A stretch of 16,387 nt of DNA from JBIKLM01 sp044375105 (GTDB lineage Bacteria > Planctomycetota > UBA1135 > GCA-002686595). The number at the start of each line of letters is the position of its first letter. Position 1 is the first letter of the stretch. Shown in pieces: positions 1 through 6,643 of this stretch. The stretch is from NCBI GenBank assembly GCA_044375105.1, contig JBILNK010000094.1, forward strand, positions 1-16,387, given 5' to 3'. Both the position numbers and the translations under genes were made by a program. The notes under the pieces were generated by a model. That model saw only the letters and a list, made by a program, of their open reading frames with translations, was not told the origin of the DNA and searched no databases.

Positions 1-36
1 GCCAGAGCGCCTCCTGAGCTCGAGTGCGCCTGGTAG
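1..36 (+). pseudogene. 3' end of IS91-like transposase, copy A (cut by window edge)
   Basis: The first 36 bases read ARAPPELECAW followed by TAG. This matches the last residues of the two other transposase remnants in the window (copy B ends AKAHPEPELAW at 3875; copy C has ARAPPELEFAW at 6150). Only the tail is inside the window, so whether the upstream gene is intact cannot be judged. The assignment rests on the copies and on the shared downstream block that follows immediately. Confidence 0.7.
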
Positions 37-277
37 GCCGGAACGACAGGGAGCTGCGGCTGCGCGCCTACAAGGGCGCGAGTTCTGGCGGCGCCGTGCC
101 CAGGGTCCGCTGACCGGCGCGTTCGACACCCTCCAGGTGGCCACTGAGGCCGCGCAGAACGGCAGGACGGACGTCCGGGCCGACCGGAACCACACCTCCC
201 CGGCCCTCAGGGGTGGCGCGATGGGGACCGAACCCCGACCCTGTGCGGGTGGTCATCCGCTTGAAACTCCTAGCCCC
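37..277 (+). mobile_element. Conserved 3'-terminal block of IS91-like element, copy A
   Basis: About 240 bp between the transposase stop and a shared end motif (GGTCATCCGCTTGAAACTCC then TA). It recurs in the same orientation at 3876-4115 and 6151-6390 with most bases identical by eye. The block contains an invariant segment with the palindrome CGGACGTCCG and a GGGG...CCCC inverted repeat about 40 bp from the end. In IS91-family elements the rolling-circle origin (oriIS) lies just behind the transposase, so this is the likely oriIS end. Similarity between copies stops near 272-277, which marks the element boundary, only about 27 bp from the stop codon of the kinase gene. Family role is established knowledge; the origin assignment is inference. 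Confidence 0.75.
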
Positions 278-303
278 CGAGCGCGCCCGCCATGTACCGG
301 GGG

Positions 304-2355
304 TCAGGGTTGTTTGAATTGCTGGCGGAGCCGATCGAGCAGTTCGCCGGTGCTGTCGTATTCCGGGCTGCCGAGTTGATAGAGGCCGGCGTCGATGTGC
401 ACTTGCGCCTTTGCTGCACCGCTGACTGTGGCCCACAATTGGGGCCTTACTCGGCGGGCCCCATGGGGGCTTGTCTTCCAGGTCTTGAAGGGCGACGCCG
501 GCGCCGCGCGCAGGAAGTAGGCCTCGGCGTGGGACTCGCCGCTGCGTGTGTTGTTCACCAGGGCCTCTTGGTGCACTTCGATCTGCAGGCCCTCGCCCTC
601 GAGCGCGGCGATCAAGCGCTCCACCGCAACGGAAGGCGCGGCTTCGATCGCAAACTGCGACCGCTGGGAGGATAGCAACGTCATCGCGGAGCTGGCGAAG
701 AATGGCACTAGCGTCCAGAGGGCCAGCAGCGCGGCGGCGTTGGCGGCGCCGAGGAGGTTGGCACGGTTCCAGACGACCCTCGACAGCTCGGGTCGCGCGC
801 CGGCGTCCAGCAGCGCCCGCGCAGCGAGCAGGACGAGCAGCATCCCGCCCGCGATCCAAACCAAACCGATGCCGCCCCCAACGTCGGACACCACAGGTGT
901 GACTGCACTGCGCACCACCCCGACACGGGGCTCGTCGATCCCGCTCGGATCGATTCCACAAAAGCGCAGGAGCCCCCAGGGGTCGCTCTGCCAGAAGTGC
1001 GCGAGGCCGTCCGCACCCCGGTGGGCGGGGTGCCAAGTGCGCACGCCCGACTCCCAGGTCGAGAGGTGCCCCAGCGCGATGGCGGCTAAGCCCAAGAGGC
1101 AGGCCAGAGCGCCCGCGGCCAGGGCTGAGACCTGCGCCCGAGGGCTACGCGCCCGCAGTGCGGCGCGCAGATCGGGGGCCTTCCGCACTGCTAGGTTTCC
1201 TAGGGCTATCAGGAGGCCCAGCAGAACAAGGCTGCTGCTCGCCAATCCGAAGGGGCCCTGATTCCACGTCCAGGCCACAAAGCTCCAGTAGCCGGCAAAG
1301 GCGGCCATGGCCGCCAGGAACACGCGGCCAAGGGCGGCTCGGGGCTCGGGCGCGGCGTTTCCAGGGGCGCCGCTGTGCGCGAGCTCGGGAATGGGCTCGT
1401 CCAGGCGCTCCACATCGCCCTTGACCTCCAGGGCGTGCTGGTAGCGCCGCGCCGGCTCGCGCTCGAGGGCCTTGAGCACGATCTCGTCCAGGCGCACATC
1501 CACCGACACGCGCCGCGAGGGCAGCTCGAAGGCGCCGCGCGGGAGCGAGCCGGTCAGCAGCTCGTACAGGATCACGCCGAGGGCGAACAGGTCGGCGCGG
1601 TGGTCGACGTCGTGGGGGCGTTCGAGCTGCTCGGGCGCCATGTAGTGGGGCGTGCCCATGACCTGGTCGCTGCGCGTGAGCTGCGGATCTCCGGAGCGAT
1701 CGACCAGCTTGGCCAGCCCGAGATCGGCCAATTTCACTCGCCCGGAGCCATCGAGCAGCACGTTTTCGGGCTTGATGTCGCGGTGCACAACGCCCTCGTC
1801 GTGCATGAACTGCAGCGCTTCGCACAGTTCGCGCACGATGCGCAGGGTTTCGGCAGCCCCGATCGGCCCCGTGCGCATGCGCTGGCGCAGATTGCAGCCG
1901 GACACGTACTCCATCACCAGATAGCACAGCCCCTGGCTCTCGCCGGCGCCGTGCACGCTGACCACGTTGGGGTGCTGCAGCCGCGCCAGGGCCCGCGCCT
2001 CGCGCAGGAATCTCTCGCGGAAGTCGGCGCGCTCGCCCAGCTCGCGCGGCAGCACCTTGATCGCGACCTCGCGGTCGAGGGCCGATTCCCGCGCCCGGAA
2101 CACGGCGCCCATGCCGCCGCGGCCTAGGTGGGTGATCTCCTGGAACTGGGGCAGGGCGCGCGCCACCTCCTCGGCCGTGGGCAGGGTGGGCTCCGCGGGC
2201 GCCGGCGTGGGGGGCTGCCCGTCGTCCGGACCGTCGGCCGGCTCCGGTTGGCGCAGGGCCAGCTCAAACAGGCAGCGGGGGCAGTTGTGCGCGCCGGTAG
2301 GCGACAGGGCGCCGCAGCGCGGGCAGGGGTGCGGATCGGGGCTCGGGCGGGTCAT
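304..2355 (-). CDS. Membrane Ser/Thr protein kinase with N-terminal zinc ribbon
   Basis: A 683-residue Hanks-type kinase. Residues 11-28 hold a CPRC-x10-CPRC zinc ribbon. The kinase domain spans about 70-320: glycine loop GRGGMGAV (78-85), VAIK lysine (K100), catalytic HRDIKPEN (191-198), metal-binding DLG in place of DFG (211-213), and APE (240-242). About five hydrophobic segments follow (roughly 343-362, 372-392, 409-430, 494-513, 533-554), then a soluble tail of about 110 residues. The catalytic residues look complete, so an active membrane kinase phosphorylating Ser/Thr is expected; its substrate is unknown. The gene starts 51 bp after the stop of an ECF sigma factor on the same strand, a pairing common in Planctomycetota, so the sigma factor or its regulators are plausible partners (inference). 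The 3' end abuts IS91-like copy A. Confidence 0.95.
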   Translation of the reverse strand: MTRPSPDPHPCPRCGALSPTGAHNCPRCLFELALRQPEPADGPDDGQPPTPAPAEPTLPTAEEVARALPQFQEITHLGRGGMGAVFRARESALDREVAIKVLPRELGERADFRERFLREARALARLQHPNVVSVHGAGESQGLCYLVMEYVSGCNLRQRMRTGPIGAAETLRIVRELCEALQFMHDEGVVHRDIKPENVLLDGSGRVKLADLGLAKLVDRSGDPQLTRSDQVMGTPHYMAPEQLERPHDVDHRADLFALGVILYELLTGSLPRGAFELPSRRVSVDVRLDEIVLKALEREPARRYQHALEVKGDVERLDEPIPELAHSGAPGNAAPEPRAALGRVFLAAMAAFAGYWSFVAWTWNQGPFGLASSSLVLLGLLIALGNLAVRKAPDLRAALRARSPRAQVSALAAGALACLLGLAAIALGHLSTWESGVRTWHPAHRGADGLAHFWQSDPWGLLRFCGIDPSGIDEPRVGVVRSAVTPVVSDVGGGIGLVWIAGGMLLVLLAARALLDAGARPELSRVVWNRANLLGAANAAALLALWTLVPFFASSAMTLLSSQRSQFAIEAAPSVAVERLIAALEGEGLQIEVHQEALVNNTRSGESHAEAYFLRAAPASPFKTWKTSPHGARRVRPQLWATVSGAAKAQVHIDAGLYQLGSPEYDSTGELLDRLRQQFKQP

Positions 2356-2406
2356 GGGTTGGTGCAGAGGGCCTTTAAGGGCTCCTGCACCGCTCGCTCC
2401 GCAAGG

Positions 2407-3162
2407 TTACAGGGGCCCTGCCCGCCGGCCCCGCTGGGCCAGGGCCTCGAGCAGCCGGCCGAGCTCTTCCTCGAGCTCGCCTGGGTCCGCCAGGGTGGCG
2501 AGCACCTGCTCCCGGACCAGCTCCCCGAGGCGCCGGCGCAGGCGGTGCAGGGCGACCTTGACCGCGGTGGCGCTCACCCCCAGGCGGCGCGCCACCTCCG
2601 CCTGGGGCGCCGCGTCCTCCTCCGCGGTCAAGGCCGGGTAGAGCGCCTCGAAATGGGCCAGGCGCCCGATGCGATCCTGCTCCGCGCGCAGTTGCTCTAG
2701 GGCCCGCGCGAGCACCCCCAGAGCCCAGTCGCAGTCGAAGGCCTGCTCGGGGCTACGCCCATCGGCGGGCTCAGCGCACCAGCGCGAATCGGCCTGCTCC
2801 ACATCGAAACGCAGCAAGCGCACTCCCCCGCCGCGCCTGAGCGCCCGCCTAGCGCGGTCCTGATTGGCCACAAAATGGCGCAGGGCTGTGATCAGCCAAG
2901 CGCGGAAGCGCCCGCGGTTCTGGTCCACCTGCCCGAAATCCCCGCGCTCCAGCAGCAGCGCAAAAAACTGCTGCACCAGGTCAGCCGCATCCGCGCTGGA
3001 CCGCCCCCCCCGGCGCAAATAGGCATACAACGGGTACCAATACGCCCCGCAGAGCTCCTCTAGGGCCTCCTTCCGCGCGGGCGATGGAGCCCCCCCCGCC
3101 GCGAGCACCACGCTCCAGCGCGTGGTGTGAAACTCCATGGAACTGGGACGGGTCGCGGCCAT
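2407..3162 (-). CDS. ECF-type RNA polymerase sigma factor (planctomycete type)
   Basis: About 251 residues from the start chosen here. The N-terminus FHTTRWSVVLAAGG, followed by a Trp/Tyr-rich YWYPLYAYLRRGG and DLVQQFFALLLE, is the signature of planctomycete ECF sigma factors. Region 2 lies at about 36-105 and region 4 at about 185-220 (VARRLGVSATAVKVALHRLRRRL), the helix-turn-helix that contacts the -35 element. The frame is open back to an ATG at 3273, but family members begin shortly before the TTRW motif, so the ATG at 3162 is preferred; 3138 is also possible. No strong Shine-Dalgarno separates these choices. It is first of a two-gene unit with the kinase at 304-2355. Transposase remnant B starts only about 150 bp upstream on the other strand, leaving little room for a native promoter. 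Confidence 0.9.
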   Translation of the reverse strand: MAATRPSSMEFHTTRWSVVLAAGGAPSPARKEALEELCGAYWYPLYAYLRRGGRSSADAADLVQQFFALLLERGDFGQVDQNRGRFRAWLITALRHFVANQDRARRALRRGGGVRLLRFDVEQADSRWCAEPADGRSPEQAFDCDWALGVLARALEQLRAEQDRIGRLAHFEALYPALTAEEDAAPQAEVARRLGVSATAVKVALHRLRRRLGELVREQVLATLADPGELEEELGRLLEALAQRGRRAGPL

Positions 3163-3311
3163 CCGCCGCAGTATCGCCTGCCGTGGGAGGCTGGAGAAGT
3201 CCCTCAACCCGCGAGAATCGGATTGACCAGTCACCAGGGCCCCCCGGCCTCCCAGCTGGTTCCTGGCTTCCATCCCGACCGGGGGATCGCTCCCACATCG
3301 CCCCCAGATCG

Positions 3312-3875
3312 CATGGGCGCGTGGTCTATCGTTTGCGGCGCCCTTGGAGCGACGGCACCAGCGCGATCGTCTTCGAGCCGCTGGCCTTCCTGGAGCGACT
3401 CGCCGCGCTCGTGCCGCGGCCGCGCGCGCACCTCCTCACCTACCACGACGTGCTCGCGCCCGCGGCCCAATGGCGGGACAAGATCGTGCCGGGACCACGC
3501 GCGTCGAACGAGTCGCACCACGGTTCGACGGAACCCAGAGCCAGGACCTCAGGCCGACCCGCGGCAGCGATACGACCCGCGGCAGCGTGCTCACCCGCGT
3601 GCTCGAGCCGACTCGCGACCTCGAGCCCACCCGACTCCCCCGCCGTGCTGTCGAGCCCAGCCAGAACACGCAGGCTCCGTTGGGTTGAGCTCTTGCGCCG
3701 CGTGTTCGCCGTCGACGTCCTGACCTGTCCCGACTGCGGCGGGCCGCGCCGGCTGATGGCGACGATCACCGACGGGCTCGTCGTGCGCAGCATCCTGGAC
3801 CACCTCGAGCTGCCCAGCTCGCCGACGACGATCGCTCCCGCCAAAGCGCACCCCGAGCCCGAGCTCGCCTGGTAG
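3312..3875 (+). pseudogene. IS91-like transposase C-terminal remnant, copy B
   Basis: The frame beginning near 3312 reads HGRVVYRLRRPWSDGT, then FEPLAFLERLAALVPRPRAH, LLTYHDVLAP and, after a repeat-rich insert, RRVFAVDVLTCPDCGG and LDHLELP, ending ...ELAW and TAG. This order is the conserved C-terminal half of IS91-family transposases, including the CxxC motif. Only about 187 codons remain, against roughly 400 or more for a whole enzyme. The N-terminal zinc domain, HUH motif and catalytic tyrosine are absent, so it cannot be active alone. The same frame stays open upstream to 3084, but that part does not resemble the family. An 18-bp tandem repeat lies in frame at 3549-3638. Confidence 0.85.
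3549..3638 (+). repeat. 18-bp tandem repeat, 5 units, in transposase copy B
   Basis: Five consecutive 18-bp units start at 3549, 3567, 3585, 3603 and 3621. The first is TCAGGCCGACCCGCGGCA; later ones diverge but keep a core like (C/G)ACCCGCG. Each unit codes six residues such as SGRPAA, so unit gain or loss keeps the transposase frame. The homologous site in copy C has 8 units. Confidence 0.8.
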
Positions 3876-4115
3876 GTCGGAACGAAAGTGAGCTGCGGCT
3901 GCGCGCCTCCAAGGGCGCGCGGTCTGGCGGCGCCGCGCCCAGAATCCGCTGCCTGGCGCGTTCGACCCCCTCCCGGTGGCCCCCAGGCCGCGCAGAACGC
4001 GCAGGACGGACGTCCGGGCCGACCGGATCCACACCTCCGCGGACCTCAGGGGTGGCGGGATGGGGGCCGGCCCCCTACCCTATGCGGGTGGTCATCCGCT
4101 TGAAACTCCTATCCC
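3876..4115 (+). mobile_element. Conserved 3'-terminal block of IS91-like element, copy B
   Basis: Second copy of the roughly 240-bp block. It keeps the invariant CGGACGTCCG segment and ends GGTCATCCGCTTGAAACTCC then TATCCCC. The subterminal inverted repeat is here a perfect 14-bp palindrome, GGGGGCCGGCCCCC (4062-4075), followed by ACCCTATGCGGGT, which can form a second small hairpin. These features fit a rolling-circle origin end (inference). The next gene, a lipoprotein, starts 28 bp after the boundary. Confidence 0.8.
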
Positions 4116-4132
4116 CTCCAAGCCAAGACCGC

Positions 4133-4137
4133 AAGGA
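4133..4137 (+). promoter_or_regulatory. Shine-Dalgarno for lipoprotein
   Basis: AAGGA lies 6 bases before the ATG at 4144 and decides this start over the in-frame upstream ATG at 3976, which lies inside the IS91-like terminal block. Confidence 0.6.
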
Positions 4138-4143
4138 CTCACT

Positions 4144-4479
4144 ATGAGCAATCGCCGGAAACCCGTCGCTGTGCTGCTCCTGACCGCGATCGTCGCGTCC
4201 GTCGGGTGCTCCTCGAGCAGTACGAGCCGCCTGGATGTTCCCGCCGGCTCCACCGCAGTCTTCCACTTGGCCTTGCCGGCGACCTTGGACGTCACCAACA
4301 CCGGCTCCGGAACGCTCTATCTGACGCGCCCCATCGCCCTCGACGACCTAGACAACGCATGGGAGGCCACGCTCGGCTCCAACGGCCGAATCATTGTCCC
4401 GATTGATGCGCCGGAGTCGATCCTCCTTCGCGCCGATGAGGCCGCGGCCACGGCGGCGGTGGTGCGCATCGTGCGGTAA
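4144..4479 (+). CDS. Small putative lipoprotein of unknown function
   Basis: A 111-residue protein starting MSNRRKPVAVLLLTAIVAS, with positive residues, a hydrophobic stretch and a lipobox-like SVGC with Cys22, followed by a serine-rich linker. Export and lipid attachment are expected. The mature part (DVPAGSTAVFHLALPATLDV then TNTGSGTLYL) looks like a short beta domain rich in Thr, Val and Leu and ends AAVVRIVR; I do not recognise a family. A good Shine-Dalgarno supports the start. It begins 28 bp after the end of IS91-like copy B, so any promoter must lie in the terminal block. The frame is also open upstream across the block to 3976, but no function is claimed for that extension. Confidence 0.7.
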   Translation: MSNRRKPVAVLLLTAIVASVGCSSSSTSRLDVPAGSTAVFHLALPATLDVTNTGSGTLYLTRPIALDDLDNAWEATLGSNGRIIVPIDAPESILLRADEAAATAAVVRIVR

Positions 4480-4496
4480 AGCACCTGCCGGCCAGC

Positions 4497-4682
4497 CGCG
4501 TCAATCACGCGGCCGGTACGGCAGATTTGCGCCAGTACCTCTGGTTGGAGAACGAGGCGCTCCGGTCCAAGATTCCGGGCGCGGTGCGGGTTACCGCGCA
4601 GGAGCGCTCTCGGTTGGCCCTGCTGACGACCTCGGGACGCTGGGCGGCGGGCAGCGCGCACTGGTCTGGCCCATGTGCGTAG
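4497..4682 (+). pseudogene. N-terminal scrap of a DDE integrase-type transposase
   Basis: One frame reads DLRQYLWLENEALRSKIPGA followed by VRVTAQERSRLALLTTSGR before ending at TAG (4680-4682). This resembles the start of IS3/IS481-like integrase-core transposases common in planctomycetes, where a pattern like YL..EN.ILR..I.GR.RLT..ER..L occurs before the catalytic core. No start codon, helix-turn-helix or DDE core is seen, so it is a fragment of about 60 codons. The family call is from memory of the pattern and could be wrong. Confidence 0.45.
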
Positions 4683-4719
4683 CGGGATCGCGGCATGGAC
4701 GGCGCTTCGACGATCCGCG

Positions 4720-5190
4720 TCAGCCTGTCCAGGCGCCGAGAACGATCGCGAGATCTGCGCCGTCGACGATATCGTCGCAGTTCAGGTCGGCCAGGCCGCT
4801 GCCGCCCCACGCGCCCAAGAGCAAGCCGAGATCCACGCCGTTCACATTGCCGTCGCCATCGATGTCGCCGAGCGCCGCCGTGACGTAGGTCGCAATGCGG
4901 ACGCTGTCGATTCCGGTGTCGGTGACCGCACCCAGCGTGGAGCTGAAGTTCACCTTGACGATCGGCGTGCCCGACGTGATGCCGACGAATCGGGCCGTGT
5001 TAGCGGGAATGGTGAGCGGGCCGATGAGCTGATCGCCGCTTGCGTAGACCTTCACAAACGCGAGGCCGAAGGCGTTGCTCGTCGCGTCGAACGCGATGGC
5101 GGTCGTTGGCGACGCGGGCGTCACGTCGATCTTCTCGTCGCCATTCGCGACGAGCCAGCTCGAGGCCCGCGCTCGACTGCTTGTCCCATC
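4720..5190 (-). pseudogene. C-terminal part of a secreted protein with dockerin-like tail
   Basis: Reading from about 5190 down to the TGA at 4722, the frame gives a beta-rich stretch (WLVANGDEKIDVTPASPTTA ... ANTARFVGITSGTPIVKVNF) of the kind found before C-terminal tails of secreted planctomycete proteins. Two dockerin-like calcium loops follow, LGDIDGDGNVNGVDL and ADLNCDDIVDGADL, each followed by a GAW motif, and the protein ends VLGAWTG. The C-terminus looks complete. Upstream of about 5180-5190 the frame stays open to an ATG at 5328, but the residues become Arg/Gly/Pro-rich and unlike a signal peptide or beta domain, so the N-terminal part of the gene seems lost. It is flanked by transposon debris on both sides. 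Confidence 0.7.
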
Positions 5191-5616
5191 TTGAGCCCCA
5201 CGCCGGGCCCCGGAGCCCCGGGCGGCGACCCGGGAACGGTCCGCCGGGCCCGTCCTGGGAAGGCGGCGACGGCGGTCCCCGGGCCCCGAGACGGGCTTCA
5301 GCGAGCGCGCGGCACGCCTGTGCCGCACGCTTTCGGGGCGGGGGATCTGGCGCTGCTGATCCTGTCGGGCAGCGAAGAAACGCTGGAGCCGCTGCGCGAC
5401 CCCGTCGAGCGCCTGGACTCGAGCACGCCGGTGACCTCGCTACCGGCCGATCTCGGGCTGCTCGAGCTAGCGCGCCAGCAAGCGGACCGGACCGGCGGCG
5501 CCAGCGGCGACCAGCGCGAGCTGACCCGCCTGCGGCGGCGAGAGGCGCTCCAAGGGGGCCGTTCGAGCAGCAGTCCTGGACCACCCGGAACTCTCAACCG
5601 CCAGCCGCAGGGGGGC
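5191..5616. other. Unassigned stretch, partly coding-like, between dockerin fragment and copy C
   Basis: No complete gene here. On the plus strand, about 5320-5570 keeps strongly G/C-ending codons and reads like a real protein piece (FGAGDLALLILSGSEETLEP, then a helical, charged stretch ending TRLRRREALQGG), but with no recognisable family, start or end. The part at 5190-5310 is dense in CCCGGG-type palindromic tracts. It could be the remains of a gene carried by the transposon that left copy C. Confidence 0.35.
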
Positions 5617-6150
5617 GACTCGCCGCGCTCGTGCCGCGGCCGCGCGCGCACCTGCTCACCTACCACGGCGTGCCCGCGCCCACGGCCCAGTGGCGGGACC
5701 GCATCGTGCCCGGACCGAGCACATCGACCGCGTCTCACCCCGGTTCGACGGAACCCAGAGCCGCGACCTCAGGCCGACCCGCGTGCTCAGGCCGACCCGC
5801 GTGCTCAGGCCGACCCGCGACATCGATACGACCCGCGACATCGATACGACCCGCGGCATCGTGCTCACCCGCGTGCTCGAGCCGACTCGCGACCTCGAGC
5901 TCACCCGACTCCAACGCTGCGCTCTCGAGCCCAGCCAGGACGCGTCGCCTCCGTTGGTCAGAGCTCTTGCGCCGCTTGTTCGCCGTCGATGTCCTGACCT
6001 GTCCAGACTGAGGCGGTGCGCGCAAGCTGATCGCGACGATCACCGAGGGACTCGTCGTGCGCAGGCTCCTAGGGCCACCTCGAGCTGCCCAGCTCGCCGC
6101 CGACGATCACTCTCGCCAGAGCGCCTCCCGAGCTCGAGTTCGCCTGGTAG
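5617..6150 (+). pseudogene. IS91-like transposase C-terminal remnant, copy C (nonsense and frameshift)
   Basis: From about 5617 the sequence matches copy B (RLAALVPRPRAHLLTYHGVP), so it starts about 75 bp further into the gene than copy B. It then carries the 18-bp repeat array and RRLFAVDVLTCPD. At 6009-6011 the second Cys codon of the CPDC motif is TGA instead of TGC. Further on, compared with copy B, one extra base near 6068-6074 (CTCCTAGGGCCACCTC against ATCCTGGACCACCTC) shifts the frame. The ending ARAPPELEFAW and TAG (6148-6150) can still be read in a shifted frame. It is clearly dead, lacks the catalytic half, and is older or less constrained than copy B. Confidence 0.85.
5769..5912 (+). 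repeat. 18-bp tandem repeat, 8 units, in transposase copy C
   Basis: Eight consecutive 18-bp units start at 5769 and every 18 bases to 5895. Units 1 and 2 are identical (TCAGGCCGACCCGCGTGC); units 4 and 5 differ by one base (TCGATACGACCCGCGACA and TCGATACGACCCGCGGCA). The last three units match the last three of copy B closely, so the extra units arose in the first part of the array. Each unit encodes six residues (SGRPAC, SIRPAT). Confidence 0.85.
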
Positions 6151-6390
6151 GCCGGAACGAGAGTGAGCTGCGGCTCTGCGCCTCCAAGGGTGCGAATTCT
6201 GGCGGCGCCGTGCCCAGGGTCCCTGTCCGGCGCGTTCAAACCCCTACAGGTGGCCACTGAGGCCGCGCAGAACAGCAGGACGGACGTCCGGGCCGACCGG
6301 ATCCAGACCTCCGCGGCCCTCAGGGGTGGCTGGATGGGGGCCGAACCCCTACCCTACGCGGGGGGTCATCCGCTTGGAACTCCTATTCCC
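6151..6390 (+). mobile_element. Conserved 3'-terminal block of IS91-like element, copy C
   Basis: Third copy of the roughly 240-bp block with the same invariant CGGACGTCCG segment, a GGGGGCCGAACCCC inverted repeat and the end GGTCATCCGCTTGGAACTCC then TATTCCCC. Similarity to copies A and B stops near 6388-6390. The next 250 bp, up to the beta-helix gene, show no gene or clear promoter. Confidence 0.8.
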
Positions 6391-6643
6391 CACGAAATCC
6401 TGTGGGCAATCGTAGAGAACCAATTGTGGGCCCGAGATTCGTTTTTTCGGCTCGGTTTCCCAACGCCGCAATCCTGCGCGTATCCTGAATACAGCGCTCG
6501 GCAAGGCCCAACCCGACTTGCGGACAAGTCTGATCGGGTCGGAGGTCGAATCGAGTGACAGCGCGCGAGCCCACTCAGTCCCAACCCGCGGTGCGGTTGT
6601 GTCGAGTTCACCGTTTCCATGGCCTTGGCTACCAAAGCTCCCC

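Noticed and set aside
3084..3311. N-terminal extension of transposase copy B
   Set aside because: The frame is open but overlaps the sigma gene start antisense and shows no IS91-family sequence before HGRVVYRL.
5769..5912. CRISPR-like array
   Set aside because: Units are 18 bp, contiguous and without spacers, in frame in a transposase; this is a tandem repeat.
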